From the NCBI GenBank assembly GCA_021325385.1, contig JAJPHH010000167.1, positions 1-43,782 of the forward strand: a stretch of 43,782 bases of DNA, written 5' to 3'. A model generated the notes under the pieces. That model was not told the DNA's origin. It made no database searches and worked only from the letters and a program-made list of their open reading frames with translations. Positions within the stretch are counted from its first letter, which is position 1. Every line of letters begins with the position of its first letter. Below are positions 17,962-27,389 of this stretch, in pieces. A program made the position numbers and the translations under genes. The stretch comes from Alphaproteobacteria bacterium (GTDB lineage: Bacteria; Pseudomonadota; Alphaproteobacteria; Rhizobiales; Beijerinckiaceae).

Positions 17962-18003
17962 TTGACAGGCAGCAGGAAGGCATTATCGTATATCGTATAC
18001 GAT
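17962..18003 (+). promoter_or_regulatory. Promoter with FCD/GntR-type operator before the deaminase gene
   Basis: TTGACA (17962-17967), a perfect -35, is followed after 16 bases by TATCGT (17984-17989). Overlapping and following the -10 is a perfect 12-base palindrome ATCGTATACGAT (17992-18003), which fits the FadR/FCD GntR consensus tNGT-N-ACNa. The seven bases TATCGTA also occur twice in tandem (17984-17997). An FCD-type GntR gene lies 2.2 kb downstream. A ribosome-binding site AGGAGG (18007-18012) follows the palindrome. A repressor bound here would block this promoter and possibly the divergent cupin. Confidence 0.7.
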
Positions 18004-18017
18004 TTTAGGAGGTCCAG

Positions 18018-18932
18018 ATGAGCACAGGTTGGCGCGGCGTGTTTCCGGCGGCGACGACCCAATTCGCTGCGGATTTGAGTCTCGACATCGAGGCGACCCA
18101 GCGCGGCCTGGACGCGCTCGTCAAGGACGGCGTGCACGGCCTCATCCTGCTCGGCACGTGCGGCGAGAACAATTCGCTCGATCCGGAGGAAAAGCGCACG
18201 CTGCTGAAAGCTGCGGTCGAGGTCGCGGCGCGCCGCGTTCCGGTCGTGGCGGGCGTCTCCGAGTTCGACACGCGCCGAGCCGTCGCGTTCGCCCGCGACG
18301 CGGAGAGGCTCGGCGCCGACGGCCTGATGGCGCTGCCGGCCATGGTCTATGTGCCCAAGCCCGAAGAACTCCTCGCCCATTTCCGCGCCGTCGCCGCCGC
18401 GACGAGCCTGCCGATCATGCTCTACAACAATCCGCCGGCCTACCGGGTCAATATCGAGATCGACGTTCTCGAAAGACTGGCCGAGAGTGCGAACATCCAG
18501 GCGATCAAGGAGAGCGCGCCCGATCCGCGCCGCTTCACCGATTTGATCAACGCGTTCGGCGACCGATTCGACCTTTTCGCCGGCCTCGACGACATCGCGC
18601 TCGAAGGCCTGATGCTCGGCGCCAAGGGCTGGGTCTCCGGCCTCACCTCGGCGTTCCCGCACGAATCGGTGGAGCTCGTCGCCGCGGCCGAGCGCGGCGA
18701 TTGGGACACGGCGCGGCGCATCTATCGCTGGTTCATGCCGCTGCTCCATCTCGACGCCGAGCATGATCTCGTCCAATCGATCAAGCTGGCCGAGCAGATC
18801 ATGGGCCGCGGCTCGGAGCGCGTGCGCCTGCCGCGCCTGCCGCTATCCGGAGCGCGCCGGGCCGAGGTGATCGCGATGGTCGAGAAGGCGGCGGCGACGC
18901 GGCCGGATGTCGCCAGGCGTGAGGCGGCTTAA
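18018..18932 (+). CDS. DapA-family aldolase/lyase, probable pyrroline-4-hydroxy-2-carboxylate deaminase
   Basis: 304 residues, TIM-barrel class I lyase of the dihydrodipicolinate synthase/N-acetylneuraminate lyase superfamily. Schiff-base lysine Lys164 (IQAIKESAPD) and catalytic tyrosine Tyr136 (IMLYNNPPAYR) are present; the usual GTTGE loop reads GTCGEN. Overall sequence (WRGVFPAATTQF, LFAGLDDIALEG, KGWVSGL, MPLLHLDAEHDLVQ) is that of the subgroup which deaminates the 4-hydroxyproline intermediate to alpha-ketoglutarate semialdehyde. The neighbouring 4-hydroxyproline epimerase and GntR gene support this. Other members are dihydrodipicolinate synthase or sugar-acid aldolases, so the exact substrate is inferred. 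The start has AGGAGG at ideal spacing. The D-hydroxyproline dehydrogenase and the semialdehyde dehydrogenase of the pathway are not in the window. Confidence 0.82.
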   Translation: MSTGWRGVFPAATTQFAADLSLDIEATQRGLDALVKDGVHGLILLGTCGENNSLDPEEKRTLLKAAVEVAARRVPVVAGVSEFDTRRAVAFARDAERLGADGLMALPAMVYVPKPEELLAHFRAVAAATSLPIMLYNNPPAYRVNIEIDVLERLAESANIQAIKESAPDPRRFTDLINAFGDRFDLFAGLDDIALEGLMLGAKGWVSGLTSAFPHESVELVAAAERGDWDTARRIYRWFMPLLHLDAEHDLVQSIKLAEQIMGRGSERVRLPRLPLSGARRAEVIAMVEKAAATRPDVARREAA

Positions 18933-18947
18933 TATCGTGACTCAACC

Positions 18948-19033
18948 GTGTCATTCCCGCGCAAGCGGGAATCCAGATTGCAGGTCATAAAGCGCGGCGC
19001 TTCTCTGGATTCCCGCTTGCGCGGGAATGACAC
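18948..19033. repeat. Palindromic repeat, family A, copy 1
   Basis: Arms of 29 bases (18948-18976 and 19005-19033) are perfect inverse complements around a 28-base loop. Each arm begins or ends with GTGTCATTCCCGCG or its complement. It lies 16 bases after the deaminase stop. A second copy is at 24251-24335. Such an arm pair would fold into a very stable RNA hairpin between the deaminase and epimerase genes. Confidence 0.93.
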
Positions 19034-19102
19034 GATGTTTCTGGACTCGGCTGTGCGGCCCAGTATCGCCGCGCGTCTCAGCGCTCGTAACTTGGTACAT
19101 CC

Positions 19103-20101
19103 ATGCGCCATACCTTCTTCTGCATCGACGGCCACACCGCCGGAAATCCGGTGCGCCTCGTCGCCGGCGGCGCGCCGCTGCTGCGCGGCGCCAACATGTC
19201 GGAGCGCCGCCAGGATTTCCTCGAGCGCTTCGATTGGATTCGCACCGGCCTCTGTTTCGAGCCGCGCGGCCACGACATGATGTCGGGCGGCTTCCTCTAT
19301 CCGCCGACCACGGCCGAAGCGGATATCGGCATTCTCTTCATCGAGACGAGCGGCTGCCTGCCGATGTGCGGCCACGGCGCGATCGGCCTCGTGACGTTCG
19401 GCCTCGAACACGGCTTGATTCAGCCGCGCGAGCCCGGCCGGCTGCGCGCCGAAGTTCCCGCCGGGCTCATCGAGCTCGAATACGGCCCGGACGGCGACAA
19501 GGTGACGTACGTCAAGATCGTCAACGTGCCCGCCTATGTCGCCGGGCGCGCTATCGCGATCGATGTTCCGGGCTTCGGGCCGCTCGCCGTCGACGTCGCC
19601 TATGGCGGCAATTATTACGCGATCGTCGAGCCGCAAGGGCCCTATCTGGGCCTCGACGCTCTCGGCGCAAGCCGCCTGATCGAGCTCAGCGCAATCGTCC
19701 GCAATCTGGTGCGCGAGAAATTCGAGCCGGTCCATCCGCTCGATCCGACCATCCGCGGCGTCTCGCACGTGCTCTGGGCCGACAAGCCGAAGAACGCCAA
19801 AGCCGATGGGCGCAACGCCGTCTTTTATGGCGAGCGCGCCATCGACCGCTCGCCCTGCGGCACCGGCACCTCCGCTCGCCTCGCCCATCTCGCCGCGCAA
19901 GGAAAGTTGCGGCCGGGCGATACGTTCGTGCATGAAAGCTATATCGGCTCGCTCTTCACCGGGAAGGTGGAGGCCGAGGCGGAGATCGCCGGCCAAAAGG
20001 CGATCGTGCCTTCGATCCAAGGATCGGCGGTCGCGACCGGGTTCAACACGATCTGGATCGACCGGCAGGACGCGTTTTGGCGAGGATTCCAGGTACGGTG
20101 A
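19103..20101 (+). CDS. 4-hydroxyproline 2-epimerase (proline racemase family)
   Basis: 332 residues. Cofactor-independent epimerase using two cysteines as acid and base: Cys89 in MCGHGAIG and Cys252 in DRSPCGTGTSAR. Both are present, which separates it from dehydratase members that have threonine or serine at one site. The N-terminus MRHTFFCIDGHTAGNPVRLV is typical for the 4-hydroxyproline epimerase group, which turns trans-4-hydroxy-L-proline into cis-4-hydroxy-D-proline. Proline racemase is the main alternative. ATG 19103 has no good ribosome-binding site, which is odd for a catabolic gene; it may be translated weakly. It stands between two palindromic repeats, downstream of the deaminase and upstream of the regulator. 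Confidence 0.88.
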   Translation: MRHTFFCIDGHTAGNPVRLVAGGAPLLRGANMSERRQDFLERFDWIRTGLCFEPRGHDMMSGGFLYPPTTAEADIGILFIETSGCLPMCGHGAIGLVTFGLEHGLIQPREPGRLRAEVPAGLIELEYGPDGDKVTYVKIVNVPAYVAGRAIAIDVPGFGPLAVDVAYGGNYYAIVEPQGPYLGLDALGASRLIELSAIVRNLVREKFEPVHPLDPTIRGVSHVLWADKPKNAKADGRNAVFYGERAIDRSPCGTGTSARLAHLAAQGKLRPGDTFVHESYIGSLFTGKVEAEAEIAGQKAIVPSIQGSAVATGFNTIWIDRQDAFWRGFQVR

Positions 20102-20120
20102 TGCGGGTCCAACTCAAGGC

Positions 20121-20207
20121 CGTCATTGCGAGCGGAGCGAAGCAATCTATTCGTCGGGCTGCGCCTTACGAATGGATTGCTTCGTCGCTTCGCTCCTCGC
20201 AATGACG
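20121..20207. repeat. Palindromic repeat, family B, full copy
   Basis: Left arm 20121-20147 (CGTCATTGCGAGCGGAGCG...) and right arm 20175-20207 are imperfect inverse complements; the right arm has six extra bases. The right arm recurs identically at 22426-22458, and a shorter form is in the HPr/kup hairpin. It fills the gap between the epimerase and the GntR gene. Confidence 0.9.
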
Positions 20208-20225
20208 GCGGGGGTCAGCGAATCC

Positions 20226-20918
20226 ATGACCGTCATCGTCAAAGCCGGCCTCGCCGATCAGCTTTTCGACGCCGTTCGCGAGCGGATCGTCCGCGGCGAG
20301 CTTTCCGGCGACGCGCCGATCCGGCAGGACGCGCTCGCGGCAGAATTCGGCGTCAGCAAAATCCCGTTGCGCGAAGCCTTCGCCCGATTGGAGCAGGACG
20401 GGCTCGTCGTCTCGAAGGCGAATCGCGGCTTCTTCGTCTCGCCGCTCTCGGCCGAGGAAGCGTACGAAGTCTTCGATCTCAGATTGAAGCTGGAGCCGGA
20501 CGCCGTGGCCGAAGCGGCGGCGCGCGCGAATGACGCCGATCGCGTCGCCGCGCGCCGCGCGCTCGCCGCTCTCGATCGGGCCATGCAGGATCGCGCCGCC
20601 TCGGTCGCGGCGCTGAACCGCGCCTTCCACATGGCGTTGGCCCGCCCCTCGGGCCGCCGCGTCACGCTCCTCATCCTCGAGCGGCTGCAGGTCGCCGCCG
20701 AGCGCTATGTCGTCAAGCATCTCGAGCCGAGCGGCCGCAACGCCCGCGCGATCGGCGAGCACGACGCGCTCTACGCCGCCTGGGCCGCCGGCAAATCCGA
20801 CGAAGCCGCCAAGCTCAGCGCGACGCATATTGAAAGTACGTTGCGCGATTTGCGAAGCGAATTGGAAAGGGCGCAATTTTCCTCCCCCGCGAAAGCGGGG
20901 GAGGGGGACCGCGCGTAG
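20226..20918 (+). CDS. GntR-family transcriptional regulator, FadR/FCD subfamily
   Basis: 230 residues from ATG 20226. The N-terminal winged helix-turn-helix is AGLADQLFDAVRERIVRGEL ... AAEFGVSKIPLREAFARLEQDGLV, followed by an all-helical FCD effector domain (EVFDLRLKLEPDAVAEAAAR, ALNRAFHMALARPSGRR, EHDALYAAWAAGKSDEAAKLSATHI). Those two FCD histidine/aspartate stretches usually hold a metal ion and an organic acid. It probably represses the hydroxyproline genes through the palindrome at 17992-18003. The last dozen residues (SSPAKAGEGDRA) are encoded by the family C repeat and so are an acquired tail. The frame is open upstream to 19806 through the family B repeat, but that part lacks homology. 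Confidence 0.88.
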   Translation: MTVIVKAGLADQLFDAVRERIVRGELSGDAPIRQDALAAEFGVSKIPLREAFARLEQDGLVVSKANRGFFVSPLSAEEAYEVFDLRLKLEPDAVAEAAARANDADRVAARRALAALDRAMQDRAASVAALNRAFHMALARPSGRRVTLLILERLQVAAERYVVKHLEPSGRNARAIGEHDALYAAWAAGKSDEAAKLSATHIESTLRDLRSELERAQFSSPAKAGEGDRA

Positions 20919-21020
20919 CGCGGTGGAGGGGGGCCGCCGGCGGTTGGGGATTATCCTGATAGGCCGGAGCCCCCTCCACCATGTTTCGCATGGTCCCCCT
21001 CCCCCGCTGCGCGGGGGAGG
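20881..21020. repeat. Palindromic repeat, family C
   Basis: Left half 20881-20932 and right half 20970-21020 are inverse complements over most of their length. Each half contains a smaller hairpin (CCCCCGC GAAA GCGGGGG at left, CCCCCGC TGC GCGGGGG at right). The element overlaps the 3' ends of two converging genes and encodes their last residues. The double-hairpin shape would also act as a strong bidirectional stop for RNA polymerase or exonucleases. Confidence 0.9.
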
Positions 21021-22297
21021 ATAGGCGCCAGCCCGAAAATCTGCTTCGCCTCCCGCACGCCGCGCAGGGCATGACGGCCGAGCGCTTCGAGCCGCGCGTC
21101 GCCGCCTTTGAGCGCCGCGACGAATTCCGCCGAGGCCAGGACGTTGCGGCCGAGCGGCTCGCATAGCGCCTCGATCCGCGCGACCTCATTGACGGCGGGT
21201 CCGATCACGGTGAAATCGAGCCGGTCGGTCGCGCCGACATTGCCATAGAGCACTTCGCCGCAATGCAGAGCGATGTCGACCGAAACCGGATTCAGGCCCT
21301 TGGCCGACCGCGCGGCGTTCAGCGCGTCGAGCTCGGCCATCGCTTCGGCTGCGGCGTCGAGCGCGCGCCGACAGGTCGTCTCGACATCCGCCGCTTCGAA
21401 CGCGAATGTCGCCAGCAGCGCGTCGCCGATGAACTTCAGCACCTGGCCGCCGCGGGCGCGCAGCGAGGCCGTCAACGTCTCGAACACGTCGTTGAGCAGA
21501 TCGACGATCGCCGCCCCCGGCGCTGCGTCGCTCGCCGCGGTAAAGCCGCGAATGTCGGCGTACCACAGAGCCGCGTGAATCGAGGTGACCGAGCCGCGGC
21601 GCACCGCGCCGTTATGCACCCGCCGGCCGGCGTCGGCGCCGAGATAGGCGCCGAGCAGGCCCGAGGCGATGACGTGGCCGGCGTCGGCCTTCATCGCCAA
21701 AGATAGGGCCGGCAAGGTCGCCTGCATCAGCGACATGTCTTCTTCGCTGAAGCCGCCCGGTCGGTCGGCGGTGAACGAATAGACGACGCCTGTGCCATGC
21801 GAAGGGTCGCCGTTCTCGCCAAAGGTGAAAAGGCGGGCGAAATAATCCGTACCGCCCTGGCCGAAAAATTCTTCGAGCACCGGAAAGTCGCGCTGCTCCG
21901 GCCCCTGCTCGATCCGCCGCCTTATCCATGGCTCGGGCTCGCCGGCCCGGGCTCGCTCGATCAGCCGATAGAACGGGCTCTTCAGCCAGATCTGCTCGTC
22001 CTCGGCCTTGAAGATATATTGTTCGGGATGGATCGCGTTGAGGTCGCGCCGCCAGGTATAGCCATAGCCGTTCCATTGCGGATGCAGCGTCTCCATCGCG
22101 GCGTGCGCCCGCCACAGCGGCGCGCCATGCACGACCAGGCGCTGGCAATAGCCGTCGAAGAGCTGCTCGCTCTCAGTCCCGCGCAAGCCTTGCTCCACCG
22201 CCCAGATATGGGTGTCGATGATGCGATGGCCGAGCGCGCTGTCGAAGCTGTCCAGCGGAGCGTGGATCGGCGGCGCGGCGGGCGCGTGAGGGGGCAT
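20951..22297 (-). CDS. Class III adenylate/guanylate cyclase
   Basis: 448 residues. The C-terminal half is a class III cyclase domain: metal-binding aspartates Asp248 (WYADIRGFTAASD) and Asp292 (LKFIGDALLATF), 44 residues apart as usual, and the transition-state region VIGPAVNEVARIEAL. The N-terminal 230 residues are soluble, with no membrane helix, and contain a segment like WRRDLNAIHPEQYIFKAEDE typical of a subgroup of rhizobial cyclases; the ligand is unknown. Substrate choice (ATP or GTP) cannot be settled by eye. The last 20 or so residues (ILPRAAGEGDHAKHGGGG...) come from the family C repeat. It lies downstream of ureC on the same strand, separated by 167 bases and a repeat arm. Confidence 0.9.
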   Translation of the reverse strand: MPPHAPAAPPIHAPLDSFDSALGHRIIDTHIWAVEQGLRGTESEQLFDGYCQRLVVHGAPLWRAHAAMETLHPQWNGYGYTWRRDLNAIHPEQYIFKAEDEQIWLKSPFYRLIERARAGEPEPWIRRRIEQGPEQRDFPVLEEFFGQGGTDYFARLFTFGENGDPSHGTGVVYSFTADRPGGFSEEDMSLMQATLPALSLAMKADAGHVIASGLLGAYLGADAGRRVHNGAVRRGSVTSIHAALWYADIRGFTAASDAAPGAAIVDLLNDVFETLTASLRARGGQVLKFIGDALLATFAFEAADVETTCRRALDAAAEAMAELDALNAARSAKGLNPVSVDIALHCGEVLYGNVGATDRLDFTVIGPAVNEVARIEALCEPLGRNVLASAEFVAALKGGDARLEALGRHALRGVREAKQIFGLAPILPRAAGEGDHAKHGGGGSGLSG

Positions 22298-22425
22298 GGG
22301 AAAAGCTTTAGCAAGTCGTGTCTCGGAGCTTCATATAATCGCGCGCGCCTCTGATCGCAAAGCTCCCCTCAGAAGGCGGTCTAGGTCTACCCCGCGCTAT
22401 TCTGGAGTGGCGTCGGCGGTTCCTG

Positions 22426-22458
22426 GATTGCTTCGTCGCTTCGCTCCTCGCAATGACG
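22426..22458. repeat. Family B repeat, solitary arm
   Basis: These 33 bases are identical to the right arm of the family B element at 20175-20207. No matching left arm lies within the gap (22298-22464), so this is a half element. It sits just after the ureC stop. Confidence 0.9.
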
Positions 22459-22464
22459 GGAGGC

Positions 22465-24204
<1,740 letters not shown>

Positions 24205-24250
24205 GGAGCGCCCCGACCTCTATGAAGTACGTATATTGTCTCTCAGCAAT

Positions 24251-24335
24251 TGTCATTCCCGCGAAAGCGGGAATCCAGGAGCCGCCGCGTACGAAGGCTC
24301 GCTCCGTCTGGATTCCCGCTTACGCGGGAATGACA
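24251..24335. repeat. Palindromic repeat, family A, copy 2
   Basis: Arms of 28 bases (24251-24278 and 24308-24335) are inverse complements with a single mismatch, around a 29-base loop. The arms nearly match those at 18948-19033, but the loop differs. It occupies most of the gap between ureAB and ureC. Confidence 0.92.
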
Positions 24336-24361
24336 CGGCGGTCGTCATCGGCTCGTCAGCC

Positions 24362-24982
24362 TCACAGCTTCCCCATCACCGCTTGGCGCAGGCCGTAGAC
24401 CTCGCGCTTGCCGGCGAGCGCGACGAGGCGCACCTCGCGGCTCTGGCCGGGCTCGAAGCGGATCGCCGTGCCGGCGGGAATGTCGAGGCGGAAGCCGCGC
24501 GTCCTGGCGCGGTCGAATTTCAGCGCCGGATTGGTCTCGAAGAAATGGTAGTGCGAGCCGACTTGGATCGGCCGGTCGCCGGTATTGGCGACCTGCAAGG
24601 TCAGCGTCTCGCGGTCCTGGTTCATGACGATGTCGCCGGGTTCGGCGAGGACCTCGCCGGGCTTGAGCTTCTCGTCCGCGCCGCGGATCGGATGATGCAC
24701 CGTGACGAGCTTCGTCCCGTCAGGGAAGGTCGCCTCGACCTGGATGTCGTGAATCATCTCGGCGATTCCGGGCATGACCTGGTCGGGCGTCAACACATGC
24801 GCGCCGGCTTCCATCAATTCGGCGACGGAGCGGCCGTCGCGCGCCCCTTCGACGACGAAATCGGTGATCAGCGCCACCGCCTCGGGATGATTGAGATTGA
24901 CGCCGCGCTCCAGGCGCCGTCGCGCGACGATCGCCGCCATGGCGATGAGGAGCTTGTCTTTTTCTCGCGGGGTGAGGTTCAT
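24362..24982 (-). CDS. ureAB: Fused urease gamma-beta subunit
   Basis: 206 residues from the ATG at 24982. A further ATG at 25051 would add 23 unrelated residues derived from a repeat, so I reject it. Residues 1 to about 100 are UreA/gamma ([19 protein letters not shown] ... [16 protein letters not shown] ... [11 protein letters not shown]). Residues from about 101 are UreB/beta ([19 protein letters not shown] ... [14 protein letters not shown] ... [17 protein letters not shown]). The two are joined without a linker in one frame, as in Helicobacter UreA and some other bacteria, instead of separate ureA and ureB. The domains are complete, so this is a working fusion. Confidence 0.95.
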   Translation of the reverse strand: MNLTPREKDKLLIAMAAIVARRRLERGVNLNHPEAVALITDFVVEGARDGRSVAELMEAGAHVLTPDQVMPGIAEMIHDIQVEATFPDGTKLVTVHHPIRGADEKLKPGEVLAEPGDIVMNQDRETLTLQVANTGDRPIQVGSHYHFFETNPALKFDRARTRGFRLDIPAGTAIRFEPGQSREVRLVALAGKREVYGLRQAVMGKL

Positions 24983-25017
24983 CGGCTTGCTCTTGGCGGA
25001 CCTTTGAAAAAGAGCGC

Positions 25018-25097
25018 CGTCGCGCGAGGAGCGCACGACGGAGCAATCCATTCATAAAACGCCACCCTATGGCTTTCGCTTCGCTCGCAAAGGACGG
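25018..25097. repeat. Degenerate family B palindrome
   Basis: Left part 25018-25051 (GCGAGGAGCGCACGACGGAGC...) and right part about 25068-25097 (GGCTTTCGCTTCGCTCGC...) resemble the two arms of the family B element, with several changes. It fills most of the gap between ureAB and ureD. The match is by eye, and the ends are approximate. Confidence 0.5.
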
Positions 25098-25136
25098 CGC
25101 CTCAAAGTTCTCGGACGTGCAAGCGCGGCGCCGAAA

Positions 25137-25994
25137 TTACTGCCAGACGCGCGGCGCCGGCCGACCCGTTAGCGCCATCATGACGGCGAGGACCAGCGCG
25201 CGCAATCGGGCGGGATCGGCGGAAAGAGCGCGGCCGACAACGAATCCGTCGAGCGCGCTGGCGCCGGCTTCGACCGGCGCGCCGTCGGCGGCGGCGTGCT
25301 CGTCGAAAGTCGCGCGAACTTCGTCCAGGCGCGCCGCCGCGTCAGGCGCCATGAACAAAAAAGAGGCAATCGCGCGCGCGCCACGGCCGGTCGCCGGGCG
25401 GCCCAGCGTCTGCGTCGCGGCGTCGAGGCGAAACTCCTCGGCGAAAGCCAAGCGGCCGGCGCGGCGAATGCGCCAGCGATCCTTGAACCCCGCGTCGATC
25501 CGGTCCTCGCCCATCGCGAGGCGGCCGAACACGACCGATTCGATGAGGAGGAGCGAAGCGTCCTCCGCGATCTCCGCGTCGAGGCGTCGTTCGAGCCGAG
25601 CTTGGTCGAACAGGATCGTCTCCTGCGGCGTCCAGGCGAGCCGGGCGCCGGCCGCCAGGCTTAGACGCGTCGCGACCCGCGCCGGCTCGCCTTCCGAGCG
25701 GTAGATTTTCTCCGCCGATTGGGTCGTCGCGAGGACGTCTGCGGCGCGCTCCAGACTTAACTCTATTGTCGCGCGATCGCCGCCGGCCATGCCGCCGCCG
25801 GTATTGACCAGCACGGCCTCGCATGGGCCCGGCGAACGAGGAAAGCGGAGGCGCAAGCCGCCGGCCTCGAAGACCCGCGCCGGCGCGCTCCGCGACCCGA
25901 CGCGGGCGAAGGCGGCGCGCGCCTCGCCGCGCGCGCGCAGCGCGGTCGTTCCCGCCCGGGTGACGGCGCCGCCGCTCGGCGAAGAAGAGTCCAT
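25137..25994 (-). CDS. ureD: Urease accessory protein UreD
   Basis: 285 residues from the ATG at 25994; the frame is open much further upstream but only as antisense to the next gene. UreD helps load nickel into apo-urease as part of the UreD-UreF-UreG complex. Family segments are LVNTGGGMAGGDRATIEL, ATTQSAEKIYRSEG, LAWTPQETILFDQARLERR and ESVVFGRLAMGE. It is the first gene of the urease set and is divergent from the polytopic membrane gene at 26082. The ribosome-binding site is weak. UreE, UreF and UreG must be supplied from elsewhere in the genome. Confidence 0.93.
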   Translation of the reverse strand: MDSSSPSGGAVTRAGTTALRARGEARAAFARVGSRSAPARVFEAGGLRLRFPRSPGPCEAVLVNTGGGMAGGDRATIELSLERAADVLATTQSAEKIYRSEGEPARVATRLSLAAGARLAWTPQETILFDQARLERRLDAEIAEDASLLLIESVVFGRLAMGEDRIDAGFKDRWRIRRAGRLAFAEEFRLDAATQTLGRPATGRGARAIASFLFMAPDAAARLDEVRATFDEHAAADGAPVEAGASALDGFVVGRALSADPARLRALVLAVMMALTGRPAPRVWQ

Positions 25995-26081
25995 ATTTGC
26001 GCCGCCAGTGTTGCCGCGCGCCCACAGCCGCGGCGGTTGCGGCGCCCTATAACCTCGAGAGGCGAACGAGTCCAAGCGGAT

Positions 26082-27308
26082 ATGGTCGATTTTGCGCCCC
26101 AAACCTCTCCCGACGCCGGCGCGGACGCGGCGCGGCTTCTGCGCCGGCTCGGCTTCGCCGTCTTGGCGATCGGCGCGCCTTGCGCCGAGGCGTTGTCGTC
26201 GCGCGCGATTTTCGTGTTCTTTCCGGTCGGCGTCGCGCTGCTGCTGGTCGCGGCGATGCTCGATCCGGTTCGCGGCGCGCTCGACCGAGCGCGCGAAGCG
26301 TTCTCGTCGCCGATCATGGGGTTGAGCCTGGCGCTCTGCGGTTGGGCGCTGCTCTCGCTGGCTTGGACGCCGTTTCCCGCCGCCGCTCTTCAGCATGTCG
26401 GCAAGCTCGTCGGCACGGCCGGACTCGCGCTTCTCGCCATCGTCTTCATGCGCGAACATGCGCGCGCGGGCGACCTCTACCTTTTTCCGACCGGCGTCGC
26501 CCTCGCCATGCTCTCGGTGCTGCTCGTCGCCGTCGCGGCCCATATCGGCTGGGATCCGAATGACGGCCGCATCGCCCGGATGGGGATCAGCCTCGTGGTC
26601 CTGATGTGGCCGGCCATGGCCGGCTTGGCCGCGCGCGGCCGTAACGGCTATGCGCGCCTCATCCTGATCTTGGCCTCGACCTTCGTCTTTGCGATCGGCG
26701 CCCCGGTCACCGCGGCGGCCTTGCTGGTCGGCGTGCTCGGATTGTCGTTCTCGATTTCCGACGTGAAGCGCACGGCCTTCGATTTCGGCTTGGTCGCAGC
26801 AATCGTCATCCTCTTCTCGCCGCTTGCGCCGGCGGTCGCGCCGACTCTGGCGCGCTGGTTCTATCACGCCAAGCTCGCCTCGCTCGACGAGCCGTTTCCG
26901 CCGCTCGCCGCCGCGTCCGAGATTTTGCTGCACGATCCGCTGCGCCTGTTCACCGGGCATGGCTTCGACGCGGCGATCGAAGGGTTGAAAAGCGGCCTGC
27001 TGCCGCCGCGCACGCCGCGCGTCGCCTTATTCGAAATCTGGTACGAATGCGGCGTCATAGGCGCGGCTTTGGCGGCGGCGATCGTCTGGTTCGGCTTTCG
27101 CGCCCTTGGCGCCTTGAACCCGCGCATCGCGCCCTATCTTGTCGCCGCCTTCGCCGCCGACCTCACGCTCGGCTTCCTTGCCGTCGACTTTTCGCAAATG
27201 TGGTGGGCGACGATTCTCGCGGTCAGCGCGATTTCCGCCGCGGTGGCGCATCACAGCCTCTACCGCACCAAACGGCCCGCGGCGACGGCGGCGCGGCCGA
27301 CGCTTTAA
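26082..27308 (+). CDS. Polytopic membrane protein, O-antigen ligase/polymerase-like
   Basis: 408 residues from ATG 26082, with about ten to twelve hydrophobic helices. A larger hydrophilic loop (WFYHAKLASLDEPFPPLAAA ... GHGFDAAIEGLKSGLLPPRTPR) lies between the late helices. This layout, with the GHGFD and HN/PR-type loop before the segment LFEIWYECGVIGAALAA, is that of the Wzy/WaaL O-antigen polymerase-ligase superfamily. No glycosyltransferase or other polysaccharide gene is near, so the substrate is open. It is divergent from ureD and unrelated to urease. The following 60 bases contain the promoter of the toxin-antitoxin pair. Confidence 0.65.
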   Translation: MVDFAPQTSPDAGADAARLLRRLGFAVLAIGAPCAEALSSRAIFVFFPVGVALLLVAAMLDPVRGALDRAREAFSSPIMGLSLALCGWALLSLAWTPFPAAALQHVGKLVGTAGLALLAIVFMREHARAGDLYLFPTGVALAMLSVLLVAVAAHIGWDPNDGRIARMGISLVVLMWPAMAGLAARGRNGYARLILILASTFVFAIGAPVTAAALLVGVLGLSFSISDVKRTAFDFGLVAAIVILFSPLAPAVAPTLARWFYHAKLASLDEPFPPLAAASEILLHDPLRLFTGHGFDAAIEGLKSGLLPPRTPRVALFEIWYECGVIGAALAAAIVWFGFRALGALNPRIAPYLVAAFAADLTLGFLAVDFSQMWWATILAVSAISAAVAHHSLYRTKRPAATAARPTL

Positions 27309-27333
27309 GCGGCGGCCGACCTGAATGCCGATC

Positions 27334-27370
27334 TTGCAGGCTTGATCATCTGAGGCTAAATTAGGCCTCA
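27334..27370 (+). promoter_or_regulatory. Promoter and likely autoregulatory operator of the toxin-antitoxin pair
   Basis: TTGCAG (27334-27339), 17 bases, then TAAATT (27357-27362) make a plausible promoter. The -10 is inside a dyad: TGAGGCTAA (27351-27359) faces TTAGGCCTCA (27361-27370), exact apart from one extra G. Antitoxins of this kind usually repress their own promoter through such a palindrome. Confidence 0.6.
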
Positions 27371-27389
27371 AATGAAACGGAGCGAAGCG

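Noticed and set aside
20126-20533. Coding frames across the family B repeat, including an upstream extension of the GntR protein
   Set aside because: The start at 20226 gives a normal GntR N-terminus, while the upstream residues are translated repeat.
24205-24361. Nickel or other riboswitch in the ureC leader
   Set aside because: The gap is taken up by the family A palindrome and shows no further conserved fold that I can recognise.
25052-26960. An UreD of 607 residues or a 23-residue N-terminal extension of UreAB
   Set aside because: The extra residues come from antisense of the next gene or from a decayed repeat; the family starts fit 25994 and 24982.
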